Below, piece by piece: positions 24,544-33,090 of a stretch of 64,000 bases of DNA (positions within the stretch are counted from its first letter, which is position 1; the number at the start of each line of letters is the position of its first letter). The notes under the pieces are model-generated. The model saw nothing but the letters and a program-made list of their open reading frames with translations. It had not been told where the DNA came from and searched no databases. A program made the position numbers and the translations under genes. Source of the stretch: JBGQOJ01 sp052119585 (GTDB taxonomy: Bacteria > Pseudomonadota > Alphaproteobacteria > Rhodobacterales > Rhodobacteraceae); the NCBI RefSeq assembly GCF_052119585.1, contig NZ_JBGQOJ010000013.1, forward strand, positions 1 through 64,000, given 5' to 3'.

Positions 24544-26136
24544 TCAGGCCGTGATCCCTGGCGTGATGTGGATCAGCGTCGGGCCGTCGGCCTTCAGAGC
24601 GGCCCGCAGCGCCTCCTGAAATTCCGCAAGCGATTTCGGCGCGGCTGACCTCGCGCCAAAGGCTTCGGCCAGCTTGCAAAAATCCGGGTTGCGGGCGATG
24701 ACCGCGTTGGGCGCGATCTGTGCGCGGACCATGCAGTCCTCGATCTCTTTCAGCTTACCGTTGTCCCACAGGATGATCGGAATACTCAGCCCCAGTTCCA
24801 CCGCGACCCCCAGTTCCTGCATCGTATAGTGGAACCCGTAGTCACCGATGATCGCCACGACCGGTGCGGCCTCCACCCCGACCTTGCCGCCGATCGCGGC
24901 GGGCAGCGCGTAGCCCAGCGTTCCAAAACCGTAAGGGTGGTGCCAATGGGCGGGGCGGTCCATATCGCAGACCTCTTTCGCGACATAGGCGATCTGGGTC
25001 ATATCGGAAAAGAACATCGTCTCTTTCGGCAGCGCCTGCATCATCGCGACGCAGATCGGCACGATGCCCGGACGCTCTGCATCCGTTGCTGCGTGAAACC
25101 GGGCGCGGGCGCTGGAAATGTGGTCATGGGTCCATGTGGTCGCGGGCACATGCCCTTCAAGTGCGGTGTCCAGCAGGTCAAGAAAGGCCGCGGCATCGCC
25201 CGCCACCGGCAGGGCGGCAGGGTGATCGTCGGCCAGCGCGTGGGGGTCGATATCGACGCGGATCATCGGGCAGGACTGTCCCAGATGATCGCGCCACAGA
25301 TCCACCTCTGACAGTTCGGTGCCAATGCAAAGCACCAGATCCGCCTCTGCCATAAAGGCTGCGCTGTCGGGGCGGGACAGGTTGGCACCAAAGTGGAACG
25401 GGCAATCCGGCCCGATGATGCCGCGACCGGCGTAGGTGGTGAACACGGCGGCCCCGCTGGCCTTTACCACGCGGCGTGCGGACAGATATCCCTCCACCGC
25501 CCCGCCGCCAAAGACGAAGATCGGGCGTTTGGCCGCCATCAGCATCGCCGCCGCGCGGGCCACGTCCGTTGCATGGGGCACGGGGCGCCGGGGCCGCGCG
25601 GGCACGGGCGGGGCCGCAACGGCGCGGGCACCCAGCACGTCGATCGGCACCTGGATATGTTTCGGGCGCTTGCGGGCACTGGCGAATTCGGCAAAGGCCT
25701 TGTCGATCAGGCGGTAGGCGGCGGCGGCGTCGGGGGCTGTCACGGACCAGTCGCAGACCGTCGCGGCGGCGGCTTCCTGATCGCGCATCTCGTGCAGGCG
25801 CCCCCGCCCTATCGCCCGGTCCTTGCGTTCCAGACAACTGGACACCACCAGCACCGGCACCGAATCCGAATAGGCCTGCCCCATGGGCGTCATGATATTG
25901 CACAGGCCCGGTCCGGTGATGACATAGGCCACCCCCGCCTTGCCGGTCGCCCGCGCATAGCCATCGGCCATAAAGCCCGCGCCCTGTTCGTGGCGGGCCA
26001 GAACATGGGTGATGCCCGCCTCCTCTATTCCGCGATAGAGCTCGACGTTATGGACGCCGGGGATGCCGAAGACCGTATCCACACCCCGCGCCTTGAGCAT
26101 ATGCGAGATTTGCGCGCCAAGGGGTCTTGTGACCAT
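24544..26136 (-). CDS. TPP-dependent enzyme, probable 2-oxo acid decarboxylase (AruI-like)
   Basis: A 530-residue enzyme of the acetolactate synthase/pyruvate decarboxylase superfamily. The N-terminal Pyr domain has the catalytic Glu50 in ARHEQGAGFMADGYARATG. A central domain has a GRG-like segment. The C-terminal PP domain has FGTLGYALPAAIGGKVG and the diphosphate motif IGDYGFHYTMQELGVAVE (GDY instead of GDG) ending in LWDN. These traits fit the 5-guanidino-2-oxopentanoate decarboxylase (AruI) group of arginine transamination better than IlvB. No ilvN neighbour is present. ATG 26136 has GGAGG six bases upstream. Confidence 0.75.
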   Translation of the reverse strand: MVTRPLGAQISHMLKARGVDTVFGIPGVHNVELYRGIEEAGITHVLARHEQGAGFMADGYARATGKAGVAYVITGPGLCNIMTPMGQAYSDSVPVLVVSSCLERKDRAIGRGRLHEMRDQEAAAATVCDWSVTAPDAAAAYRLIDKAFAEFASARKRPKHIQVPIDVLGARAVAAPPVPARPRRPVPHATDVARAAAMLMAAKRPIFVFGGGAVEGYLSARRVVKASGAAVFTTYAGRGIIGPDCPFHFGANLSRPDSAAFMAEADLVLCIGTELSEVDLWRDHLGQSCPMIRVDIDPHALADDHPAALPVAGDAAAFLDLLDTALEGHVPATTWTHDHISSARARFHAATDAERPGIVPICVAMMQALPKETMFFSDMTQIAYVAKEVCDMDRPAHWHHPYGFGTLGYALPAAIGGKVGVEAAPVVAIIGDYGFHYTMQELGVAVELGLSIPIILWDNGKLKEIEDCMVRAQIAPNAVIARNPDFCKLAEAFGARSAAPKSLAEFQEALRAALKADGPTLIHITPGITA

Positions 26137-26279
26137 AACGTCCTCCAGAATTTGACCGTCAGGGTAGCATGGACCACCAGACCCTTTAACCGGCCAATCG
26201 ACAGCGCCGCGGACTGTCGCCGCCGGGCGGTGCCGGTCAGAATTTTGGTGGGTCCGGCAGGGCCGGTTGCAGGCCCGAC

Positions 26280-26387
26280 GCGGCGCAGGGCCAACCCTGA
26301 TCTTAGGGTTGGCCCTGCGCCGCTGATGTGTCAAGCGAAGACGGCGCCCGGTCAGGGCGCCGTGGCGGGTTTATCATGGATTAAACC
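26280..26387 (-). terminator. Three successive hairpins downstream of folE2
   Basis: A 19-bp perfect inverted repeat (26280-26298 with 26305-26323, 6-nt loop; the arm contains GGGCCAACCCT), a 9-bp repeat ACGGCGCCC with GGGCGCCGT (26341-26349 and 26355-26363), and GGTTTA with TAAACC (26368-26373 and 26382-26387). They fill the gap between the folE2 stop and the next gene on the same strand. There is no clear U-tract, so a terminator or processing role is inferred. Confidence 0.55.
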
Positions 26388-26397
26388 GGGCGCCGGT

Positions 26398-27501
26398 CTA
26401 GCCGACGTGGAACAGCGTGTTGAACAGCTTGGGGTCCAGGCTGTCGGCGGCGAATGTGGCACCTTCGGTCAGGATGCTGACCGCATCATGACTGTGCAGG
26501 CTTTCCTGATGGCTGGCCAGCACGCGGAAATCGCCGATACGGGGGTCCTTTTGCAGATGTTCGCAGAACAGGCGCGCGGCATCCTCGACGAAGATCGGGT
26601 TTGCGGCGTTCAGTTCGGCAAAGGCCTGTTCGTCTTCGCGTTTGACCATCACCTGCGTTTCGGTCGGCACGGCGACGCGGCAGATATCCACCAGATCCTC
26701 GAACCACAGGCACCCTGCCCCCTCGACCGCCTCGACGGAAATCCGCGCGACAGATCGTTGCGAATGGGGTGTGGCCAACTGACCACGGAACTGGCGCGCA
26801 TGTTCGGAAAGTTCAAGCGAGCACGGGCAAGTGGACGAGTAGACATAGTCCAGATGTATGATTTTCTTGCGCAGGCCGTCTTTCTCGATCAGTTCAAGGG
26901 CGATGTCGTAATATTGGTATCCCTCCAGTCCCGACCGTAGCGATGTCACTTTCATCGGAAAGGACAGGCGCATCTGGATGCGGGCGTCAAAACTTTCGAG
27001 ATCGGTTTTATAGTCGTCCAGCGCCGCCTCGATCACCTCGAAGCTGAAGGTTTCCTCGGCCCGCCGGTAGAAGGTCCGCATGATGCGGGACATGTTGATG
27101 CCCTTCTTTTCCGCCTCGAGACTGACGGTGCCGGTGACAGAGGTTTCCAGCCGCAGATCGCCGTTGTCGCGGGTGTGGAACTGGATCGGCAGGCGGAAAT
27201 TCGAAATGCCCACATGCTGGATATGCTGCTTGGCGCCTTTGATCAGGCTGGACGGGCCGTTCTGAAGGTCGGGCAAGCCCCGCTTATAGGCCGCGTCCAC
27301 GTTGAAATCTACGGGATAGGCGCGGGACAGCGCGGGATAGTTCGACACCTCCATCCCCGGCACAAGGCGCGAGATGACAGGATCAAGCGCCGCGATTTCC
27401 GTATCGCTGACCGCGCCAGCCCATTTTTTCAACAGGGCAAGCGCAAGCTCTGCCTCTTCGCGGCTGGGTTCACGATCAATGTCTGGCGTGTGGATGTTCA
27501 T
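26398..27501 (-). CDS. folE2: GTP cyclohydrolase FolE2 (type IB)
   Basis: A 367-residue enzyme converting GTP to dihydroneopterin triphosphate, the first step of folate synthesis, replacing FolE. It has the family's conserved Cys pair in STCPCSLELSEHARQFRGQL (Cys225, Cys227), PHSQRSVARISVE, and the Glu-containing IRMEA-like region. ATG 27501 follows GAGGGG at good spacing; upstream ATG codons at 27555 and 27522 lack one. Type IB enzymes work with several metals and are often zinc-regulated; I do not see a clear Zur box. folB and folP lie in an operon 11 kb away. Confidence 0.95.
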   Translation of the reverse strand: MNIHTPDIDREPSREEAELALALLKKWAGAVSDTEIAALDPVISRLVPGMEVSNYPALSRAYPVDFNVDAAYKRGLPDLQNGPSSLIKGAKQHIQHVGISNFRLPIQFHTRDNGDLRLETSVTGTVSLEAEKKGINMSRIMRTFYRRAEETFSFEVIEAALDDYKTDLESFDARIQMRLSFPMKVTSLRSGLEGYQYYDIALELIEKDGLRKKIIHLDYVYSSTCPCSLELSEHARQFRGQLATPHSQRSVARISVEAVEGAGCLWFEDLVDICRVAVPTETQVMVKREDEQAFAELNAANPIFVEDAARLFCEHLQKDPRIGDFRVLASHQESLHSHDAVSILTEGATFAADSLDPKLFNTLFHVG

Positions 27502-27712
27502 CTTTGTCCCCTCGCGCGTCATGCTTCGGTTCCGTATATAGGGTCCGCATGACACTATTCCAATGTGTTACCTTTGGATACGGTGCGGTGCCCCGATTGG
27601 ATCACATTCGGGGGATAGCACCTTGTGCCAGCGCGACCGATTGAACCCGGTTGACGCCATAATGCGGAACAATACTGTCATGAATATAGTCGGTTTCAGA
27701 AAGTAATTCGAG

Positions 27713-28330
27713 ATGAGAAACGTCGTTCTGTTTGGCCATTCGGACTCTGGCCATGCGTATAAAGTTGCGCTGGCCCTGTCGCTGGCGGGGGTCGCACACC
27801 AGCGCCGCACCGTCGATATCTGGGCCGATCCTGCCAGCCGCCCTGCGGAATTTCTGACCGCTAGCCCCTTTGCCGAGGTGCCGCTGTTGCTGGCGGATGG
27901 CGAGGCGATGACCCAATCCGCCAGCATCCTGACCGAAATCGCGCAGCGCAGCGGCATGTTGGGCGGCGACGACGCGGACCGGATGCGGCGGGCCCGCGAG
28001 ATCCTGTTCTGGGAGGCAAACCGCATCGGGATGTGTCTGCCACAGTTGATCGAGGACCGGCGCGTGTCCGGCAAGGGCTTTCCCGAAGGCGCTGTGGACT
28101 GGCTACGGATGCGGTATGCGGTGGATTGCGCAAGGTTCGACCGGCTGCTGGGCGACAGTCCGTTTTTGCTGGGCGATGCGCCGACAATCGCCGATTGCTG
28201 CGTGATGGGTTATGCCCAGTGGCACGAAAAGGCGGGGGTTTGCGCATCGGATGCCATGGCGCGCTGGCTGGACCGGATGCGCGCGCTGCCCGGATACCGG
28301 ACAGCGGCAGAGTTTTTCCCGACCGCCTAA
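27713..28330 (+). CDS. Glutathione S-transferase family protein
   Basis: A 205-residue GST-like protein. The N-terminal thioredoxin-fold domain has VVLFGHSDSGHAYKVALALS and the cis-Pro/gamma-Glu site FAEVPLLLADGEAMTQSASI. The all-helical C-terminal domain has LLGDSPFLLGDAPTIADCCV with the N-capping Asp. The substrate is unknown. It ends with a CTAA shared with the stop of convergent metZ. Confidence 0.88.
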   Translation: MRNVVLFGHSDSGHAYKVALALSLAGVAHQRRTVDIWADPASRPAEFLTASPFAEVPLLLADGEAMTQSASILTEIAQRSGMLGGDDADRMRRAREILFWEANRIGMCLPQLIEDRRVSGKGFPEGAVDWLRMRYAVDCARFDRLLGDSPFLLGDAPTIADCCVMGYAQWHEKAGVCASDAMARWLDRMRALPGYRTAAEFFPTA

Positions 28331-29508
28331 AGCGTCGCCAAAGCGCCGGTCAGATCCGCGATCAGATCGCCGGTATCCTCTAGCCCGACGGAAATACGGA
28401 TCAGGCCGGGCGTGATGCCCAACAGGGCTTTCTGATCGTCAGGCAGGCGCTGATGGGTTGTGGTCGCGGGGTGGGTGACGATGCTTTTCGCGTCGCCAAG
28501 GTTGTTCGAAATCGTGAAAATATCTAGCGCATTCAAGACCTTGAACGCCGCGTCCTTACCGCCCTTGACGTCGATCGACAGCATCGTGCCGCCCTCTTCC
28601 ATCTGCGCACGGGCGATGTCGTATTGCGGGTGGCTGGGCAGAAACGGAAAGACCACGCGGTTCAGCGCGGGGTGCCCGTCAAGCGCCTGCGCCAGCGCCG
28701 TTGCACTGGCGGCCTGCGCGCGACAGCGCAGATCCAGCGTTTCCAGACCCTTCAGCATGACCCAGGCGTTGAACGGGCTCATCGCGGCTCCGGTGTGCTT
28801 CAGGTAGGGTTCGGCGATCTTGCGGATGAAATCCTTGGTGCCAAGGATCACGCCGCCAAGGCACCGCCCCTGCCCGTCGATGTGTTTGGTCGTGGAATAG
28901 ATCACCACATCGGCGCCTAGATCCAGACTGCGCTGGAACACCGGCGTCGCAAAGACATTGTCGCAGATCACAAGCGCGCCAACCGCATGGGCAACCTCTG
29001 AAACCGATTTTATATCAATGACTTCCAGTGTCGGATTTGAAATCGCCTCTAGAAAGACCGCCTTGGTATCGGGGCGCACCGCGGCACGCCATTCGTCGAT
29101 GTTCGTGCCATCGACAAAGGTAACCTCGACGCCGTAACGGGTCAGGATTTCCTCGAGGATATACAGGCAGGACCCGAACAGCGCACGGGCCGAGACCACA
29201 TGATCGCCCGCCCGCAGCATCGAGGACAGCGCGCCGCTGACCGCCGCCATGCCAGAGGCCGTGGCAAAGGCGTCTTCCGCACCCTCAATCGCGGCGATGC
29301 GATCCTCGAACATGCGGACGGTGGGGTTGCCGTAGCGGGCATAGATGAATTCATCCTCGCCCAGCGACAAAAACCGCGCCTCGGCCGCCTCGGCTGTGTC
29401 ATAGACAAAGCCCTGTGTCAGAAAGATCGCCTCTGACAGCTCGCCGTACTGGCTGCGCCGGGCGCCCGCGTGCACCGCTTTGGTTCGGCTTTTCCAAGTG
29501 TCTTTCAT
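28327..29508 (-). CDS. metZ: O-succinylhomoserine sulfhydrylase
   Basis: A 393-residue PLP enzyme of the Cys/Met metabolism family that makes homocysteine from O-succinyl- or O-acetylhomoserine and sulfide. It has YGELSEAIFLTQGFVYDTAE, IYARYGNPTVRMFEDRIAAI, TASGMAAVSG, DNVFATPVFQRSLDLGAD and the PLP lysine K208 in YSTTKHIDGQGR. ATG 29508 has GGAGGGAGA upstream. The 5' leader carries a SAM-II riboswitch followed by a terminator, so expression should fall when S-adenosylmethionine is plentiful; this supports a methionine-synthesis role. Confidence 0.94.
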   Translation of the reverse strand: MKDTWKSRTKAVHAGARRSQYGELSEAIFLTQGFVYDTAEAAEARFLSLGEDEFIYARYGNPTVRMFEDRIAAIEGAEDAFATASGMAAVSGALSSMLRAGDHVVSARALFGSCLYILEEILTRYGVEVTFVDGTNIDEWRAAVRPDTKAVFLEAISNPTLEVIDIKSVSEVAHAVGALVICDNVFATPVFQRSLDLGADVVIYSTTKHIDGQGRCLGGVILGTKDFIRKIAEPYLKHTGAAMSPFNAWVMLKGLETLDLRCRAQAASATALAQALDGHPALNRVVFPFLPSHPQYDIARAQMEEGGTMLSIDVKGGKDAAFKVLNALDIFTISNNLGDAKSIVTHPATTTHQRLPDDQKALLGITPGLIRISVGLEDTGDLIADLTGALATL

Positions 29509-29543
29509 TGTCTGTCTCCCTCCATGCGCCTTTGCCCGCGCAT

Positions 29544-29577
29544 AAAAAAACCCCAACGCATACCAAGAGCGTCGGGG
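29544..29577 (-). terminator. Intrinsic terminator between SAM-II aptamer and metZ
   Basis: On the minus strand CCCCGACGC pairs with GCGTTGGGG (one G-U pair) across a 9-nt loop and is followed at once by seven T. It lies between the riboswitch aptamer and the metZ start, as expected for a transcriptional expression platform. Confidence 0.85.
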
Positions 29578-29587
29578 GCAAAGACCC

Positions 29588-29646
29588 AGACCTCTTTAGC
29601 GGCATGTTTAGCGTGGCCCGCAATCCGGTAAACAAATCGCCACGTT
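29588..29646 (-). promoter_or_regulatory. SAM-II riboswitch aptamer
   Basis: Leader of metZ. On the minus strand, stem P1 is CGTGGC with GCCACG (29644-29639 and 29617-29612). Its loop reads GATTTGTTTACCGGATTGCG, followed by GCTAAACATGCCGCTAAAG and AGGT. This matches the SAM-II consensus: a GATTT..ACCG.ATTGC loop, TAAA, then GCTAAA and a 3' GG that pairs with loop ACC to form the H-type pseudoknot. SAM-II aptamers regulate Met genes in Alphaproteobacteria. Recognised by eye, not by covariance model. Confidence 0.88.
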
Positions 29647-29654
29647 GTGGGTGC

Positions 29655-29683
29655 TGGATAGCCCCATGGCACCTTTAGGTCAA
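29655..29683 (-). promoter_or_regulatory. Promoter of metZ leader
   Basis: Minus-strand TTGACC (29683-29678), 17-bp spacer, TATCCA (29660-29655). The predicted start site falls a few bases before the SAM-II aptamer, which supports it. Confidence 0.6.
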
Positions 29684-29805
29684 CCATGAGTCGGGCGGAA
29701 GCGGGGGCGCAATACGGCACCGTCACGCAAGCGTAACAGGACCTTCACAAGGGCGTCGTAGGCTTGCGCTACCCCGAGACCACAAGATGTTGTGGGAGTT
29801 TGCAA

Positions 29806-30720
29806 ATGACCCTCCTCTCGATCAACGCCGGACAGCCCGCCTGCGAATGGCAGCCGCGCCTTTCGGGCGCATTGGACGGCCTGCCCCCAGACGCACCCGT
29901 CGTGATCCTGATCCACGGGTTCAAGTTCTCACCCGGCTGCCCGAAGGACGACCCGCACACCCATATCCTGTCCCTTGCCCCCGCGCAGACCTGCTGGAAG
30001 GCGATCTCATGGCCGCTCCATCTTGGGTTCGGTCGCGGGGCGCCGGGGCTTTGCATTGCCTTCGGGTGGAGCTCGCGCGGCAGGCTGCGGTCCGCCTACT
30101 CCGAGGCGGAACAGGCCGCGCGTGCGCTGGCGGATGTGATCGCGGTGATCGCACCCCGCCGCCCCGTGCAGATCATGGCGCACAGCCTTGGGGCGCGGGT
30201 GGCGCTTCAGGTGCTTCCCTTCGTGGCGGCGGGGGCCATCGGGCGCATGGTGCTGATCGCCGCAGCAGAGATGCAGGCAGCCGCCCGCGCCGCACTGGAC
30301 AGCCCTGCGGGCCGCAGCGCCGAGGTGCTGAACATCACCAGCCGCGAAAACGACCTGTTCGATTTCGGTGTCGAATGTCTGGTGCCGCATCCACCCGGTG
30401 ACCGCGCCCTTGGATGCGGTCTGGGACAGGACCGGCGCAACTGGCTGGACGTGCAGATCGACGACGGGGCAACGCTCGCCCTGTTGTCCGACATCGGCTA
30501 TAAGATCAGCCCGCCGCGCTATCGCATCTGCCACTGGAGCGGCTATCTGCGCCCCGGCATCTTTCCCTTCTACCGCGCGGCCCTGTTCACCCCCGCCGCA
30601 TTGCCCCTGCCGTTCCTGCGTGCGGCCCTGCCAAAGGCCGCAACCCCGCGCTGGTCGCGACTTCTTGCGTGGCCCGCGTTCAAACTGGCCTTGCCACCGC
30701 GCCGAAAGGCGTCATCCTAG
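29806..30720 (+). CDS. Alpha/beta hydrolase
   Basis: A 304-residue protein with an alpha/beta-hydrolase core: oxyanion-hole strand PVVILIHGFKFSPGCP and nucleophile elbow IMAHSLGARVALQV (Ser in HSLGA). A later NDLFDFGVE segment may supply the acid. No signal peptide is seen. The substrate is unknown, but it resembles DUF900/esterase-like proteins. ATG 29806 has GGGAG eight bases upstream; ATG 29764 would add 14 residues. It is divergent from metZ and 23 bp upstream of the YfcG-like GST, with which it may be co-transcribed. Confidence 0.8.
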   Translation: MTLLSINAGQPACEWQPRLSGALDGLPPDAPVVILIHGFKFSPGCPKDDPHTHILSLAPAQTCWKAISWPLHLGFGRGAPGLCIAFGWSSRGRLRSAYSEAEQAARALADVIAVIAPRRPVQIMAHSLGARVALQVLPFVAAGAIGRMVLIAAAEMQAAARAALDSPAGRSAEVLNITSRENDLFDFGVECLVPHPPGDRALGCGLGQDRRNWLDVQIDDGATLALLSDIGYKISPPRYRICHWSGYLRPGIFPFYRAALFTPAALPLPFLRAALPKAATPRWSRLLAWPAFKLALPPRRKASS

Positions 30721-30743
30721 GGCGACCCTGACAGGAGCCCGCC

Positions 30744-31451
30744 ATGACCGCCCCCATCGACCTGTATTTCTGGCCCACGCCCAACGGCTGGAAAGTCTCC
30801 ATCGCGCTAGAGGAAATGGGCCTGCCCTATACCTTGCATCTGGTGAACATCGGTGCGGGTGACCAGTTCAAGCCCGAGTTCCTGAAAATTTCGCCGAACA
30901 ACCGGATGCCCGCGATCATCGACCCCGACGGGCCGGACGGTGCGCCTGTGTCTGTGTTTGAATCTGGCGCGATCCTGCAATACCTCGCCCGCAAAACCGG
31001 CCGTTTTTATGGATCGACGGAACGCGAAAAAATCGCGGTCGAGGAATGGTTGATGTGGCAAATGGGTGGCCTTGGACCGATGGCGGGACAGGCGCATCAC
31101 TTTCTGAAATACGCCCCCGCGATGGAACCGCCGAACGACCTGCCCTATGCCAAAAATCGCTACCGCGCCGAATGTGCGCGGCTGTACCGCGTGCTGGACA
31201 CGCAGCTGGGCCGGCATGAATTCGTTGCAGGTGACTTCTTTTCCATCGCCGATATGGCGATCTGGGGCTGGGCCAGCCTGTGGGAAGGCCAGCAACAGAC
31301 GCTGGACGATAAACCCCATCTAAAACGCTGGCTGGACCGGGTCGGCGCGCGCCCCGGCGTGATCGCGGGCCGCGCCCTTGCCGCCGAAAAGCGCGGCGAC
31401 CTTAGAGCGGATAAATCCACCCACGGCGTGCTGTTCAAACAAAAGGGCTAG
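30744..31451 (+). CDS. YfcG-like glutathione S-transferase / disulfide-bond oxidoreductase
   Basis: A 235-residue GST close to E. coli YfcG and YghU, which bind two glutathione molecules and reduce disulfides. Matching segments are LYFWPTPNGWKVSIALEEMG, FKPEFLKISPNNRMPAII, VSVFESGAILQYLARKTG and WLMWQMGGLGPMAGQAHHF. Thr/Asn in TPNGWK match the active-site residues of YfcG, which has no catalytic Cys. It is likely cytosolic, using the glutathione pool kept reduced by Gor at 46.9 kb. Confidence 0.9.
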   Translation: MTAPIDLYFWPTPNGWKVSIALEEMGLPYTLHLVNIGAGDQFKPEFLKISPNNRMPAIIDPDGPDGAPVSVFESGAILQYLARKTGRFYGSTEREKIAVEEWLMWQMGGLGPMAGQAHHFLKYAPAMEPPNDLPYAKNRYRAECARLYRVLDTQLGRHEFVAGDFFSIADMAIWGWASLWEGQQQTLDDKPHLKRWLDRVGARPGVIAGRALAAEKRGDLRADKSTHGVLFKQKG

Positions 31452-31469
31452 GAAAAACACCCCTACCCC

Positions 31470-31490
31470 TTCTTTGTTCTGAAAATATCC
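31470..31490 (+). repeat. 21-bp gene-end repeat
   Basis: TTCTTTGTTCTGAAAATATC plus C, 18 bp after the GST stop in the convergent gap with yciB. It is in the same orientation relative to the upstream gene as the other copies. Confidence 0.6.
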
Positions 31491-31525
31491 CTGCCCGATG
31501 CGGCCAGAGGCGCAGGCCTTCAGGG

Positions 31526-32131
31526 TCAGCTTTCGGTTGGTTCTTCAACCGCATAGGCCTGCATCAGTTTACCCTGCGTCATGAAGAACACGAACACCGC
31601 AGCGGTCAGGCCGAAGGTCTTGAAATTGACCCATGCGTCGGTGGACATGGTGCGCCAGATTACCTCGTTCGTTACCGCCAGCGCGAAAAAGAATGCGGCC
31701 AGACGTTTGGTCAGGATCATCCAGCCCGCCTGTTGCAGGGGCATGACCTCTTCCATAACCAGCCGCAAATAGCTTTGCCCGCGCATCAGGCCAAAGGCAA
31801 GCATGCCGCCGAACAACAAATAGATCATCGTCGGTTTCATCTTGAAAAACCGCTCGTCGTTCAGCCAGACACTAAGCCCCCCGAACACGACAACCAGAAT
31901 GGCAGTCATGACCTGCATCTTCGACAGTTTTCCGGTCAGCCACCAGACAAGGCCGGTGGAGGCCAGGATCAACGGGATGAACAGCGCTGTTGCCACGATA
32001 AAGCCGTTATACTCGGCACCACCGATGGTGAATATCTGGTCCTTGATCCGGCCGTAGCCAATGAAGAACAGGACAATCGGGCCGATTTCCAGACCGAGTT
32101 TCACAAAAGGGTTCAGTTTCTTCTCGGTCAT
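31526..32131 (-). CDS. yciB: YciB/IspZ inner-membrane septation protein
   Basis: A 201-residue integral membrane protein of the YciB (IspA/IspZ) family, linked in enterics to cell envelope synthesis and septation. It has LGLEIGPIVLFFIGYGRIKD, then KPTMIYLLFGGMLAFGLMRG, with five to six hydrophobic segments and NEVIWRTMSTDAWVNFKTFG near the end, the family signature. GGAGAG precedes ATG 32131. It lies 8 bp after the DMT permease stop on the same strand, so the two form an operon downstream of ftsY. Confidence 0.92.
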   Translation of the reverse strand: MTEKKLNPFVKLGLEIGPIVLFFIGYGRIKDQIFTIGGAEYNGFIVATALFIPLILASTGLVWWLTGKLSKMQVMTAILVVVFGGLSVWLNDERFFKMKPTMIYLLFGGMLAFGLMRGQSYLRLVMEEVMPLQQAGWMILTKRLAAFFFALAVTNEVIWRTMSTDAWVNFKTFGLTAAVFVFFMTQGKLMQAYAVEEPTES

Positions 32132-32139
32132 GATCTCTC

Positions 32140-33045
32140 CTATCCGCCCATCTCAACTATCACAGCGCCCACCGCAATCAACGCCATAAGGGCAACGCGG
32201 CGCGGTCCCGTGCGTTCGCCCAACAGCAACCAGCCGATCAATGCCGCAAAAACCGTCGAGGTTTCGCGCAATACGGCGGCCTCGCCCACATTGTCCAGTC
32301 GCGTGGCCATCATGATCGAGCCGAAGCTGAAAAACGCCACGCCAGCCCCCAGAAGCCCGCGTTGCAGCAAGGGGCCAAGATCGGGCCGGTCCGCCATGCG
32401 CGCCCATCTGACAATCCCGTAGGGCGCGATGGAAAACAGCCCGTCGAGAAAGAAAAACCACATCAGAAAGGTAAATGGGTCCGCGGTCGCCCGAATTCCA
32501 TAGGCATCGTAAGTTGTATAGAGCGCGACGAACATGCCGGTCATCACTGCCAGCACCAGCGCCATCTTCAGCGTATCCCTGTCCACTGTGACATGGCGCA
32601 GGTTATAGGCGGCAAGCCCGAAGATGCCGGACAACAGAACCGCGATCCCTGTCAGCTGAATCGCGTTGAAGAATTCGCCGAACACGAAATACGCCCCGAT
32701 CACCGCGAACAGCGGCCCCGTCCCGCGCACCACGGGATAGACGACCGTATAGGCGCCACGCACATAGGTCATGCCTTGCAGGATCTTGTAGACAAGGTGG
32801 ATGGCCCATGCCCCTGCAAAGATCGGCCACATATGCGGTTCCGGCCAAGGCACGACAAACAGGGCAAAGGGGGCCGCAATCAGCCCGTAGCACAGGTCGA
32901 TGGACCCACGCGACAGCCATGGGTCGTGCCTGCCTTTTTGCAGCGCCCCGAAAATCGCATGTAGCAGCGCCGCAAGCAAGGCCAGCGCCAGCGCCAGATC
33001 ATGACCGGCAGAGGTGCCCTCGAGGCCGATCAGCCAATCGCTCAA
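32140..33045 (-). CDS. EamA/DMT-family permease
   Basis: A 301-residue membrane protein with two EamA halves, ten predicted segments; for example LALALALLAALLHAIFGALQ, then QGMTYVRGAYTVVYPVVRGT and ETSTVFAALIGWLLLGERTG. A metabolite exporter of unknown substrate. The apparent start is TTG 33045 (MSDWLIGLEG); no in-frame ATG gives a full first segment, so the TTG is accepted with some doubt. It sits between ftsY and yciB on one strand. Confidence 0.85.
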   Translation of the reverse strand: MSDWLIGLEGTSAGHDLALALALLAALLHAIFGALQKGRHDPWLSRGSIDLCYGLIAAPFALFVVPWPEPHMWPIFAGAWAIHLVYKILQGMTYVRGAYTVVYPVVRGTGPLFAVIGAYFVFGEFFNAIQLTGIAVLLSGIFGLAAYNLRHVTVDRDTLKMALVLAVMTGMFVALYTTYDAYGIRATADPFTFLMWFFFLDGLFSIAPYGIVRWARMADRPDLGPLLQRGLLGAGVAFFSFGSIMMATRLDNVGEAAVLRETSTVFAALIGWLLLGERTGPRRVALMALIAVGAVIVEMGG

Positions 33046-33060
33046 GTGGCAACCCGCGAT

Positions 33061-33081
33061 TGAGTATTTTCAGAACAAAGT
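33061..33081 (-). repeat. 21-bp gene-end repeat
   Basis: Minus-strand ACTTTGTTCTGAAAATACTC plus A, ending 10 bp after the ftsY stop codon. It has the same orientation relative to the upstream gene as the other copies, although here both flanking genes point the same way. Confidence 0.75.
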
Positions 33082-33090
33082 GGGGGCATG

